Source: JANXVV01 sp038230975 (GTDB taxonomy: Bacteria; Planctomycetota; Phycisphaerae; Tepidisphaerales; Tepidisphaeraceae). Taken from it: a DNA stretch of 12,018 bases. Each line of letters begins with the position of its first letter. Position 1 is the stretch's first letter. The notes beneath the pieces are model-generated. The model did not search any database. It was not told the DNA's origin and was given only the letters and a program-made list of their open reading frames with translations. This document shows, piece after piece, positions 1 to 6,189 of this stretch. Location: the NCBI GenBank assembly GCA_038230975.1, contig JBBRMF010000158.1, positions 1 to 12,018 of the forward strand, read 5' to 3'. The translations under genes and the position numbers were made by a program.

Positions 1-1
1 A

Positions 2-136
2 AATGCTAAACCGCATCGCGGACAGATTCCACAACGCGAAGAGGATGGCTTATGGATTGAGCCTTCGTGGCACTTCTTCAATGAAAAGTTCACGGCGATC
101 GGAGGGAACGGACCGCGGTACGGACTCTACTTTTAG
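2..136 (+). CDS. C-terminal fragment of an unidentified protein, cut by the left edge
   Basis: Reading frame 2 is open from the first bases to a TAG at 134-136 and gives 44 residues ending in GNGPRYGLYF. The composition (IEPSWHFFNEKF, several aromatics, balanced charges) looks like a real protein end. The overlapping frame starting at the ATG at 3 gives a Ser/Arg/Thr-rich peptide typical of an out-of-frame shadow. The start lies outside the window. I do not recognise the family. No clear terminator follows the stop. Confidence 0.5.
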   Translation, partial: NAKPHRGQIPQREEDGLWIEPSWHFFNEKFTAIGGNGPRYGLYF

Positions 137-238
137 AAACCAATTTGCGAACCCGTTTCAATCCCTTTGGCACCTCCATGCTTTGGCGAATAGAATGCCA
201 CCATCCGCCGCAGATCAAGTGAGGTGAGACGCAATGAG

Positions 239-400
239 CAGGTAGGGTGGGTGTACTCTCATCTTTCCCCACATCTCGTTTGACCCGCCGTTACAGTACA
301 GAAAATGCGGGTGACGGTTTCCAGTCGACCGCCTTGCCAGCACTGAAAACGCGACTCGAAGAAGATGTGGGTAAAGATGAGAGTACGCCCACCCTACCTG
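239..400. repeat. Inverted-repeat element with GTAGGGTGGGYGTACTCTC arms (MITE-like)
   Basis: The left arm (239-275) and right arm (364-400) are reverse complements over 37 bp with 2 mismatches. They enclose 88 bp with no obvious coding capacity. Each arm begins CAGGTAGGGTGGG and contains GTACTC (253-258) or its complement GAGTAC (381-386). Long terminal inverted repeats around a short non-coding core suggest a non-autonomous mobile or palindromic element. I see no target-site duplication. This is the only copy in the window, so mobility is inferred from structure alone. Confidence 0.7.
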
Positions 401-590
401 GCTGCGTTCGACATTCCGCACTTTTTCGGTCAATTTTCAGTTGACTATCGCTGTCGAGTCCGCTAATCTCAAAATTGATGATTTCGTGGGTCGATCGGGT
501 GTTATTGGATTCCATTTTACGAAATGAAGCCGTGGACGCGCCATCCAGTGTAATGGCTGCGCTCCATCGGTTTGAGTGAACAATCTGAAA

Positions 591-595
591 AGGAG
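591..595 (+). promoter_or_regulatory. Ribosome binding site deciding the start at 602
   Basis: AGGAG lies 6 nt before the ATG at 602. It falls inside the longer frame that could begin at the TTG at 572, which argues for 602 as the true start. Confidence 0.7.
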
Positions 596-601
596 CGGTC
601 C

Positions 602-1360
602 ATGTCGGTTCTTAAATTCGCGAAATTCGCAATGGGCATGTCGGTGATGTTGTCTTTACCGCGCGTGGCGAATGCGGATCCGATCACACTCAACCCGGGC
701 AGCCAGATATTCGTCCGCGCGTGGGACGCTGATGTGTTCCCTGAAAAAAGCGTGACCGACCCGGTATCCGGCTTGCCGTTTTTGAAGACAACCACGATTA
801 CGGAAGTCGCATCCCTCAGTTCGATCGATAGCACTCTCTCAACCGCCGGCTTCAACTTCAACTATACGCAGACCATCGGGAATGCCGGGCAAACTCAAGG
901 AACTGCGGACATTAAATTCAAAGCGGGCGACTCCGTCTCCTATTCCCTCGCCGGTCGTTTGGTGGCGACAGGCTCGAATGTATCCGTATTGAATGTCACC
1001 CTGCGCGATGTCAGCAAAGGGACTTACCTCGTTAACTTCCTTAAAATTAGTAATACGCTCTCGACACCCGACCTCAATCTGCGAACAACCCTCCAGTTGG
1101 ATGATTCCAGCGGTTCGCTTACCGGTCAACTGATTGCCGGCGACGACTACGTTCTACACGCCGAAGAAAACATGGGTAACCTTTTCGCCGATCCGAGTCT
1201 CACCGGCAATATTGCGTTGACCTTTGGTCAGACGCCTCTCGTTGGTGGCGGCAGCGGCGTCCCGCTTCCCCCGGCGGCATATACCAGCTTAGGTCTGCTA
1301 CTCACGCTCGGTGGCCTCTACCGATGCAACCGCCCATTATCGACAGCTTGTTCGGATTAA
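602..1360 (+). CDS. Secreted PEP-CTERM-like sorting-domain protein
   Basis: A 252-residue protein. The N-terminus is a signal peptide: a K-containing n-region, a hydrophobic stretch to about residue 20, and a likely cleavage after ANA (residue 25). The middle is Ser/Thr/Gly/Asn-rich, with alternating patterns suggesting a beta-sandwich, and no catalytic motif is visible. The C-terminus carries VPLPPAA (220-226), a hydrophobic segment (227-240) and a basic RCNR. That is the layout of VPLP/PEP-CTERM sorting tails recognised by exosortases, although eight residues after the Arg cluster are unusual. The start at ATG 602 is chosen over TTG 572 because it has an AGGAG at 6 nt spacing and gives a normal signal peptide. 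The function is unknown; it is probably an exported surface or matrix protein. No exosortase gene is in the window. Confidence 0.8.
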   Translation: MSVLKFAKFAMGMSVMLSLPRVANADPITLNPGSQIFVRAWDADVFPEKSVTDPVSGLPFLKTTTITEVASLSSIDSTLSTAGFNFNYTQTIGNAGQTQGTADIKFKAGDSVSYSLAGRLVATGSNVSVLNVTLRDVSKGTYLVNFLKISNTLSTPDLNLRTTLQLDDSSGSLTGQLIAGDDYVLHAEENMGNLFADPSLTGNIALTFGQTPLVGGGSGVPLPPAAYTSLGLLLTLGGLYRCNRPLSTACSD

Positions 1361-1381
1361 ACCCTCAGCCGTTTTATTTCC

Positions 1382-1490
1382 GGCGGGTGGCCGTGGTCGG
1401 GTGCCACAGGTCGGCGGTACTCCGCAGACCTGTGTATTTCAGCGTGGTAAGCAGCACAGGTCTCGGCGTACCGCGACCCGTGGCACCCGA
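1382..1490 (+). repeat. REP-like double-hairpin repeat, family 1, copy a (left flank of the RAYT unit)
   Basis: Starts with GGCGGGTGGCCGTGG, then TCGGGTGCCACAGGTC, a hairpin CAGGTCggCGG-TACT-CCGcAGACCTG, a spacer, and a second hairpin ending CGACCCGTGGCACCCGA. The outer halves are reverse complements, so the whole unit is a palindrome made of two hairpins. The GGCGGGTGG extension is on the left, facing away from the transposase gene. Confidence 0.85.
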
Positions 1491-1502
1491 ACGCCGCGAT
1501 CG

Positions 1503-2070
1503 TCACCACGGCGGCTCGTCACACGGGAGTTTTACGTCGGGCAGGCCGGCGTACCAGCGGGCCGACGACCACGGGTAATCCGTCGCCGCCTGCGCCAGCC
1601 CCCGGCGAACCGGATTATCGTGGATGTACTGGATCTTCTCCCGCACGGCGTCCGGACTGAGCAGATTCCGGTCGTATCCGCCCCCCCGTCTGCCAGAAGC
1701 GGTATCCGGGGCCGTGGGCAATCTTTTTGAGCCTCGGTGCTTCGAGTTTCTTCCATCGGCGCAGCACGGCCTCGGCGACCGGGCGTTTGAGCGCGTGGCA
1801 AAACCGGCGGAAATCCGGTTCGCCGTCGGGGAAGTCGACAAGGTGGACATGTTCCGGCATCACCACCCACCCCAACAGGCGAACGTGCTCGACCGCGCAC
1901 ACGGCGGCGAGGCGATCGACAAACAGGCCCCGAATCCTGTCGGGGTTCAAAAGCGGCAGCCGGCGATAACAGGAAAACGTGAGGAACCGCGCGTGTCCGG
2001 CGATCTCCTTCCGCCGCAGATGCCGACGATGCGGCGGCTCGGCGGGCGGGGGATCGGCGCGCTCTTCCAT
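1503..2070 (-). pseudogene. REP-associated tyrosine transposase (Y1_Tnp/IS200-like), frameshifted
   Basis: The first frame (from ATG 2070) carries LTFSCYRRLPLL and the HUH motif MPEHVHL, in which two histidines bind the metal ion; it also contains PGYRFWQ. It then meets a run of seven G (1681-1687 on the minus strand), after which it becomes nonsense and stops at 1615. One G fewer would continue as GGGYDRNLL...KIQYIHDNPVRRGL...DYPWSSARWY, ending at TGA 1503, the normal RAYT C-terminus. By alignment with E. coli TnpA-REP (from memory), the Tyr of QYIHDNP (1626-1628) is the catalytic tyrosine, so the first frame alone lacks it. The joined product is about 188 aa, a normal length. An upstream ATG at 2106 is also possible; neither has a good ribosome binding site. 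RAYTs act on single-stranded hairpin DNA. The shift may be a real mutation, a homopolymer sequencing error, or, less likely, recoding. Confidence 0.85.
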
Positions 2071-2109
2071 TGCACCGATTCTACCCCACGTTGAACGTTC
2101 CGCCATCGA

Positions 2110-2215
2110 TCGGGTGCCACGGGTCGCGGTACTCCGAGACCCGTGCCGTTCGCGCCCAGACGAACACAGGTCTACGAGTACGCCGACCCGTGGCACCCGA
2201 CCCCAGCCACCCGCC
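2110..2215 (-). repeat. REP-like double-hairpin repeat, family 1, copy b (right flank of the RAYT unit)
   Basis: Inverted relative to copy a: the GGCGGGTGGCTGGGG extension is at the right end (reverse complement of 2201-2215). The left hairpin is CGGGTCgCGG-TACT-CCGaGACCCG. In the right hairpin the complementary strand reads GCG-TACT-CGT. The stem carries CGGGTC/GACCCG where copy a has CAGGTC/GACCTG, so both sides of the stem have changed together. Confidence 0.85.
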
Positions 2216-2267
2216 CAACCTCCCTCATTGCAACATCAGCCTCAATCGTTCAACCCGCAGTGGCAAT

Positions 2268-2348
2268 CTTGTAGGGTCCGCAGTACTTTGCGGACCGTCA
2301 TCAGCGCGGACGTGAGCGGTCCGCAGGAGTACCTGCGGACCCTACAAG
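2268..2348. repeat. Double-hairpin palindrome, family 2 (GTAGGGTCCGC type)
   Basis: The outer 16 bp CTTGTAGGGTCCGCAG (2268-2283) and CTGCGGACCCTACAAG (2333-2348) are perfect inverted repeats. Inside are two separate hairpins: GGTCCGCA-GTACTT-TGCGGACC (2275-2296) and GGTCCGCAGG-AGTA-CCTGCGGACC (2318-2341). The design matches family 1, with an unrelated stem but the same TACT/AGTA cap. It ends 11 bp before the ribosome binding site of the lipoprotein gene, so it lies in that gene's leader or promoter region. Confidence 0.85.
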
Positions 2349-2358
2349 ACTTACAACC

Positions 2359-2362
2359 GGAG
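2359..2362 (+). promoter_or_regulatory. Ribosome binding site of the lipoprotein gene
   Basis: GGAG (2359-2362) is 5 nt before ATG 2368 and 11 nt before ATG 2374. It overlaps the GTG at 2362, which would have no site of its own. It therefore favours the start at 2368. Confidence 0.5.
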
Positions 2363-2367
2363 TGAAT

Positions 2368-2877
2368 ATGAGAATGAAATCCGTATTGATCTTTCTATTG
2401 TTAGTTGGGGTTTCAGGGTGCAGAACAACGAATATAGAGTACGATCTGTCAACCTCCGCTCCATTTTCAGCGTATTCGAATCAGACCGTGGAGCTGCGAA
2501 AGCCAATGGTTCTGTTGAAGGACCATCAGGGAGAATATGAGCTGCATGGGATCAATCCAAAGGACATGCGTACGGGTATAGTTCTGCCAACCGGCTACAA
2601 ACTGATGGTTCTTGACACACGTCTCTACTTTGGAATACAGCCGTTGATTTCCGGAGGATTCCGAAGCGGGTGGATTCGCACGTATTTGTCCGTCGACGTT
2701 GATTGTCAAGGATGGCCACTGATGGTGCGTACATCTGTCAAACCCTGTGAGGCGACGTCGGACAGTAGTGGTACCATTGAAATCAAAACATCACCATGGG
2801 AGCCACTAGACACCCCGCTTAAGCGATCGATTCCTTGGCCAAGCACGTCGTTGATTGTTCGCCGTTACAAGGATTAG
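2368..2877 (+). CDS. Small predicted lipoprotein of unknown function
   Basis: A 169-residue protein. The N-terminus MRMK, a hydrophobic stretch (residues 6-15) and the lipobox VSGC (Cys18) mark a type II signal peptide, so the mature protein should be lipid-anchored at an envelope membrane. The remainder is mixed polar and beta-like, with two further cysteines (in DCQGW and KPCEA) that could form a disulfide. I see no domain I can name. ATG 2368 is chosen because GGAG lies 5 nt upstream; GTG 2362 and ATG 2374 are in-frame alternatives. Base composition is more A/T-rich than in nagZ or the symporter. The gene stands alone between repeat-rich stretches. Confidence 0.75.
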   Translation: MRMKSVLIFLLLVGVSGCRTTNIEYDLSTSAPFSAYSNQTVELRKPMVLLKDHQGEYELHGINPKDMRTGIVLPTGYKLMVLDTRLYFGIQPLISGGFRSGWIRTYLSVDVDCQGWPLMVRTSVKPCEATSDSSGTIEIKTSPWEPLDTPLKRSIPWPSTSLIVRRYKD

Positions 2878-2950
2878 AGTGCGGTCGACCGCAATGTCAT
2901 CTTTATGGTGTTGGCGGAACGCCACATTCCACCAACCGCAGCTTTTATTC

Positions 2951-2995
2951 AGTTCGTAGGGTCCGCTTTAGTTCGTAGGGTCCGCTTTAGCGGAC
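2951..2995 (+). repeat. Tandem 19-bp duplication of a family 2 half-repeat
   Basis: AGTTCGTAGGGTCCGCTTT occurs at 2951-2969 and again, identical, at 2970-2988. The second copy continues into GTCCGC-TTTA-GCGGAC (2980-2995), a hairpin with the family 2 stem but a TTTA loop. This looks like slippage or partial re-insertion at an older repeat. Confidence 0.8.
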
Positions 2996-3114
2996 GGAAT
3001 CGTAACCGGTCGATCGTCACTCCATCGCGACCCAATCCATCTCGTCGAACGATGGCGGTTCCGCAGCGCGGCCATCCCATAAACAGCACCCTGTCGCGTC
3101 GTACGCGTTCCGCC

Positions 3115-3218
3115 GGCGGGTGGCCGGGGTCGGGTGCCACAGGTCGGCGTACTCGCAGACCTGTGCTCTTCGGTTGCCAGACGGACACAGGTCTCGGGGT
3201 ACCGCGACCCGTGGCACC
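3115..3218 (+). repeat. REP-like double-hairpin repeat, family 1, copy c (solo)
   Basis: Same orientation as copy a, sharing the left extension GGCGGGTGGCCGGGG. The left hairpin is AGGTCgGCG-TACT-CGCaGACCT: GCG/CGC replaces the CGG/CCG of the other copies, a paired change that keeps the hairpin while TACT is retained. The right end is CGACCCGTGGCACC. No transposase is attached, so it is a non-autonomous copy. Confidence 0.85.
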
Positions 3219-3426
3219 TGCACTCTCCTGTTCAATTGATCTTCGGATCGATCGGGTCGTAGATATTTGAGTTTTTTCCTGGTGGATGCCTTTCACGATT
3301 AGATTCTACTTTTAACCTAACTTTGGATTTCGCCATTTTTTCTACCGATCTACAAATGATTATGTTTGCCTAACCGCGATGTCGAAAGTGGTTAGTAAAC
3401 TTACGCAAGAGAGTTTTGACGGTAGA

Positions 3427-3471
3427 AAAGAGGACACTCAACATTACGCAAATATGATAAGTGTCCCCTTT
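3427..3471. repeat. Short inverted repeat AAAGAGGACACT / AGTGTCCCCTTT
   Basis: Arms 3427-3438 and 3460-3471 pair at 11 of 12 positions around a 21-nt A/T-rich loop. It lies 30 bp beyond the stop of the minus-strand gene at 3501. It could end that transcript, or be a remnant of another small mobile repeat. Confidence 0.5.
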
Positions 3472-3500
3472 GATTGCATCTGGATCCTACTCACGACCCA

Positions 3501-4085
3501 TCAAAACGGAATATCATCCACATTAAACTCCGTTCCCGGATCTTCCCTCGGCGTCCAATTCACCTCTCGCGGCCGCAGGTCAGGCTCATCGAACTGCTTT
3601 TGCCGCTCTTCTTCCTGTCGGCGCGCCTCGGTCAGCCACTCCGGCTCGGGGCGATCACCGGGGTCCAGGCCTAGTTTCCATTCCTCGCCTTCCAGATCAT
3701 CGTCCTCTTCGTCGTCGTCCATTTCCTGATACTTGGATTCGGTCGGGTCCCAAGGCCGATCATGCCCTTCGTCATCAAATTCTTCATCGTCGTCAAAACT
3801 GTGCCAACCTTCGTTGGCAGGATGATCCGGGTCGATGGGGAAGATATCGAAGGCGAAACCCGCCCCACCGCAGTTTGGGGTTGGGCACATCCAGTAACCA
3901 TCGAACCCGCTCGGGTCACCAATGACGCGTTGAAACCACATCAGATCGCTCATGAACACCCGCCCGCAATTCAGGCACGAGCATTCACAAGGCACGCGCG
4001 GCGGAGCCATGCTGTCGCGCGATGAGTCATCGCCCTCTTCGGGACATTCTCCCTGTTCGCCCGTCGGTGGGGTTCTACTGCTCAT
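3501..4085 (-). CDS. Acidic hypothetical protein with a zinc-ribbon-like cysteine cluster
   Basis: A 194-residue protein with no signal peptide, probably cytoplasmic. An N-terminal Ser/Glu/Asp-rich tail (1-30) precedes a cysteine region: C33, C35, C37, C40 (CLNCGRVF) and C67, C72 (CPTPNC), spaced like a zinc ribbon with the best pairs C37-x2-C40 and C67-x4-C72. The intervening WFQRVIGDPSGFDGYWMC and following FDIFPIDPDHPAN look like a conserved folded core. Residues 98-135 are extremely acidic, followed by a Glu/Arg/Gln-rich, possibly helical or coiled stretch (150-165), and the protein ends EFNVDDIPF. ATG 4085 is chosen because AGGGGG (4089-4094) precedes it; the upstream in-frame extension reads through hairpins and repeat DNA. 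I cannot name the family; a nucleic-acid or protein adaptor role is only a guess. Confidence 0.8.
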   Translation of the reverse strand: MSSRTPPTGEQGECPEEGDDSSRDSMAPPRVPCECSCLNCGRVFMSDLMWFQRVIGDPSGFDGYWMCPTPNCGGAGFAFDIFPIDPDHPANEGWHSFDDDEEFDDEGHDRPWDPTESKYQEMDDDEEDDDLEGEEWKLGLDPGDRPEPEWLTEARRQEEERQKQFDEPDLRPREVNWTPREDPGTEFNVDDIPF

Positions 4086-4136
4086 GATCCCCCTATAATT
4101 CCGCGCCGAGGTGAATCTGGCAAGCAATTTGTTTTT

Positions 4137-4178
4137 AAATGCAGAACCCCGGGAGTAAGCTCCCGGGGTTCTGCATTT
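4137..4178. terminator. Perfect 19-bp hairpin, probable terminator or insulator
   Basis: AAATGCAGAACCCCGGGAG (4137-4155), loop TAAG, then the exact complement (4160-4178). It lies between the start of the zinc-ribbon gene and the end of the nuclease gene, both on the minus strand, so it could end nuclease transcription. Neither strand has a long U-tract after the stem (only ATTT from the stem base), so it is not a textbook intrinsic terminator. Confidence 0.5.
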
Positions 4179-4212
4179 GAACTGTCCTAAGTTGAACCGC
4201 GCAATGTGTCGA

Positions 4213-4295
4213 GTGCCACAGGTCGCGGTACTCCGAGACCTGTGTGTGTCCGGAGACAAGACGCACAGGTCTCGGAATACCGCGACCTGTGGCAC
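4213..4295. repeat. REP-like double-hairpin repeat, family 1, copy d (solo, nearly perfect)
   Basis: The arms 4213-4246 and 4262-4295 are reverse complements at 32 of 34 positions. Each arm is a hairpin of the form CAGGTCgCGG-TACT-CCGaGACCTG (the right arm has TATT in the loop). It lacks the GGCGGGTGG extension. It lies 40 bp past the nuclease stop, so the nuclease mRNA probably ends in or runs through it. Confidence 0.85.
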
Positions 4296-4335
4296 CGTTA
4301 CGGCTCGAAACTCAATGAAGCAATCGCGGCTCGAA

Positions 4336-6030
4336 TTAGAAATGGTATTTCGCCAATCTGCGATGGCGTCGTGCGAGACACATCGCCGGAATTAACAACA
4401 GCCCAAACGTTGCCGGCTCTGGTGTGACGACAGTCCCCGTGACATTCAGGATGAGGCTCTGACCGGCCGTCGCGCCCGGAATATTTTCATCCGAAACACC
4501 GAGTGTATAGGTGGCCGCGAATGATCCGAGGCTGCTCGGGTTAAAATCAAACTGATAACCGTTGCTCGATCCCGCCGCCAGATTCGAGAACAAAGCGAGA
4601 TTGCTGGAGAACGCAGCCGAATTTCCTGTGGCTAAAATGGAATCGAGATCCAGACCGGCGGTATAGATAGACCCAATCGACAAGTCCGCGAGATTAAAGG
4701 GCATGTGCAGCGTGCCTGAACCCAACTGTGCCTGGCCAAAATCAATTGTCAGCGACTGCTGGCTACCAGCCAGCGAGAAACTCGCATTGGAATGATCGAC
4801 TACGGTTCCGCTCACATTCACCACGTCGTTGCCGTCAGCAGATCCCTGGCCGGAAGCCGCGCTGGTGAGGTCGGTGTTGTGAACGAGAACGGTTCCCGTC
4901 ATCGGTCCGGCAGACGCAGTAGAACCGCTCAACCCGATCTGCATGATGTTGGATTGAGTTCCGTAATCGAACGCGTGTCGCGGGCCTGCCAGACTGCTGG
5001 TAGCCGTGCCGGAGGTGAACACATCAAATGTGGTTGGCGTCGTACCGGCCTTGGCGAGCGTGACTGCCTGAGTGCCAAAAGTTGAACCGCGAATCACTCG
5101 TCCCAGATCAACCACTGCCGTCGACTGCCCATTTGCCGAAGGTGCGGCTACTGACAGTTGCGAGGTGTTCGCGCCTGAACCGAAGATGGACCAGACGTAC
5201 TCCGGATGATCGATGTAGGGATTGCGGTTGCCCTGGTAGTAGGTCGGATTTAACGTCGGATCGAACGCATACTGATTTCGACGTCGCTCGGTCGTATCGA
5301 CCGGCGATTGATAGTTCCAATGAAGCAACGATTCAAGGTCACCCATCTGGTAAATTGCCGCCTGTCCATTCACGAGCGTGAGATTATTCGTTTGACCTTG
5401 GCCGTATCGGGTGGCGACATAAAATAAAGAGCGCGCGACTTCCCCGCGATCGGCGGCACCGGGGTACCAGTAAGTGCCCGTGCCATTGTTGGAAGCAACC
5501 AGTCCGTAGGTCGGCAAAGACCCGGAGTGGACTGTTCCAAACGGGTAATTGCTTCGCGATGAATTCACGCTGGGGTTGGCCGGGCGCAGCTCAAACAAAT
5601 CGCTGCCGACACCCGTATAAGCATTCGACACGGATATGCCAAGTAAAGATTGCGGCCAGACATGTTCGCGATTCCACGTCACTCCCAGATCCCAAACACC
5701 CGGAACTGAAGCCTGGTTGTAAACCAGCTTGATATTCCCAGGCACCGCCGGATCTGCATCAAGCAGCGACGCGGCATTTCGGAAATCGCCGTAGCTGCGC
5801 GCGACGAATCCCGTGCTGGTGATGCCGTACAACTGATTCTTCAGCGCCGCCCCAGTCCCGGTTGCCCCCGAATAGTAGATCGCGGGGGGATCATACGCAT
5901 CGGCCAGAGCATTCCCGGCAAAAAGCGAAACGAGCGCGGTCCACATCACGAACATCGAAGCCACTCGACAGGCATAACGACAACGATAAACGGGTATAAT
6001 TTGCATCACGCGCGCAGTCCTTCCATCCAT
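4336..6030 (-). CDS. Secreted endonuclease I (EndA/NucM family) with PEP-CTERM sorting tail
   Basis: A 564-residue protein from ATG 6030. A basic n-region and hydrophobic core lead to a likely signal-peptidase site after NALA (about residue 43). The nuclease domain spans about 48-290, with NREHVWPQS (120-128; His-containing metal-finger core of endonuclease I), SDLFELRPANPSVNSSRSN, the GDLESLLHWN block (230-239) and GNRNPYIDHPEY (267-278). Residues 295-535 form two Ser/Gly/Thr-rich beta-sandwich-like repeats. The end is TPEPATFGLLLIPAMCLARRHRR: a PEP motif (537-539), a hydrophobic segment and an Arg cluster, the exosortase sorting signal. The family cuts DNA/RNA non-specifically outside the cytoplasm, so it may scavenge nucleic acid or remodel extracellular DNA while attached to the surface. 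In-frame starts at TTG 6033, ATG 6006 and ATG 5955 are possible; AGAAG just before 6030 slightly favours 6030. Confidence 0.9.
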   Translation of the reverse strand: MDGRTARVMQIIPVYRCRYACRVASMFVMWTALVSLFAGNALADAYDPPAIYYSGATGTGAALKNQLYGITSTGFVARSYGDFRNAASLLDADPAVPGNIKLVYNQASVPGVWDLGVTWNREHVWPQSLLGISVSNAYTGVGSDLFELRPANPSVNSSRSNYPFGTVHSGSLPTYGLVASNNGTGTYWYPGAADRGEVARSLFYVATRYGQGQTNNLTLVNGQAAIYQMGDLESLLHWNYQSPVDTTERRRNQYAFDPTLNPTYYQGNRNPYIDHPEYVWSIFGSGANTSQLSVAAPSANGQSTAVVDLGRVIRGSTFGTQAVTLAKAGTTPTTFDVFTSGTATSSLAGPRHAFDYGTQSNIMQIGLSGSTASAGPMTGTVLVHNTDLTSAASGQGSADGNDVVNVSGTVVDHSNASFSLAGSQQSLTIDFGQAQLGSGTLHMPFNLADLSIGSIYTAGLDLDSILATGNSAAFSSNLALFSNLAAGSSNGYQFDFNPSSLGSFAATYTLGVSDENIPGATAGQSLILNVTGTVVTPEPATFGLLLIPAMCLARRHRRLAKYHF

Positions 6031-6189
6031 CAACTTCTCTTCGAAGCGGAGGCGGCGTCCGGTGCCTCTTCACCCGCTGCGAACGGCTTGATCATCTGGC
6101 ATCCGCGTTTAATCTAAATGAAGATCAGATTTTTTAATCGAGAGCGTGAGGGGAGCCAGAGCGGTTTTAAAAATGCTGCGAATTACAGG

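Larger units (their letters stand above)
137..601. other. Intergenic region without a gene
   Basis: The frames here are short and mostly arise from the inverted-repeat element at 239-400. The stretch 401-590 must hold the promoter of the gene starting at 602, but I see no box good enough to name. The only clear translation signal is AGGAG at 591-595. Confidence 0.6.
1382..2215. mobile_element. RAYT (REP-associated tyrosine transposase) unit bounded by inverted repeats
   Basis: A minus-strand Y1-type transposase gene lies between two copies of the family 1 double hairpin in opposite orientation (1382-1490 and 2110-2215). The outermost 26 bp (1382-1407 and 2190-2215) are inverted repeats matching at 24 of 26 positions. 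The unit is about 834 bp. This is the known arrangement of RAYT genes flanked by REP sequences. I could not identify a target-site duplication, and IS200/IS605-like Y1 elements do not normally make one. Confidence 0.75.
2878..3500. other. Repeat-rich intergenic region without a convincing gene
   Basis: The open frames at 2905-3296 on both strands run through the palindromic repeats and read as Arg/Pro/Ser-rich shadows. 2951-2995 holds a family 2 remnant with a tandem duplication, and 3115-3218 holds family 1 copy c. 3220-3420 is A/T-rich with no motif I can name. 3427-3471 holds a short inverted repeat. The whole reads as accumulated repeats and decayed sequence. Confidence 0.65.

Noticed and set aside
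3..227. Plus-strand ORF starting at 3
   Set aside because: Low-complexity Ser/Arg/Thr composition; the overlapping frame 2 fragment ending at 136 looks far more like protein.
1675..1690. Programmed frameshift as the main explanation for the split RAYT
   Set aside because: No stimulatory structure or precedent in RAYT genes that I know of; a homopolymer error or a true mutation is simpler.
1311..2094. Plus-strand frames across the RAYT unit
   Set aside because: They are antisense to a clear Y1 transposase and have the composition of shadow frames.
2905..3296. Open frames on both strands around family 1 copy c
   Set aside because: Arg/Pro/Thr-rich reading through palindromes, no ribosome binding site, no recognisable domain; the same peptides recur at every repeat copy.
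1382..4295. CRISPR array
   Set aside because: The repeats are palindromic, few, unevenly spaced, separated by genes, and have no cas genes nearby.
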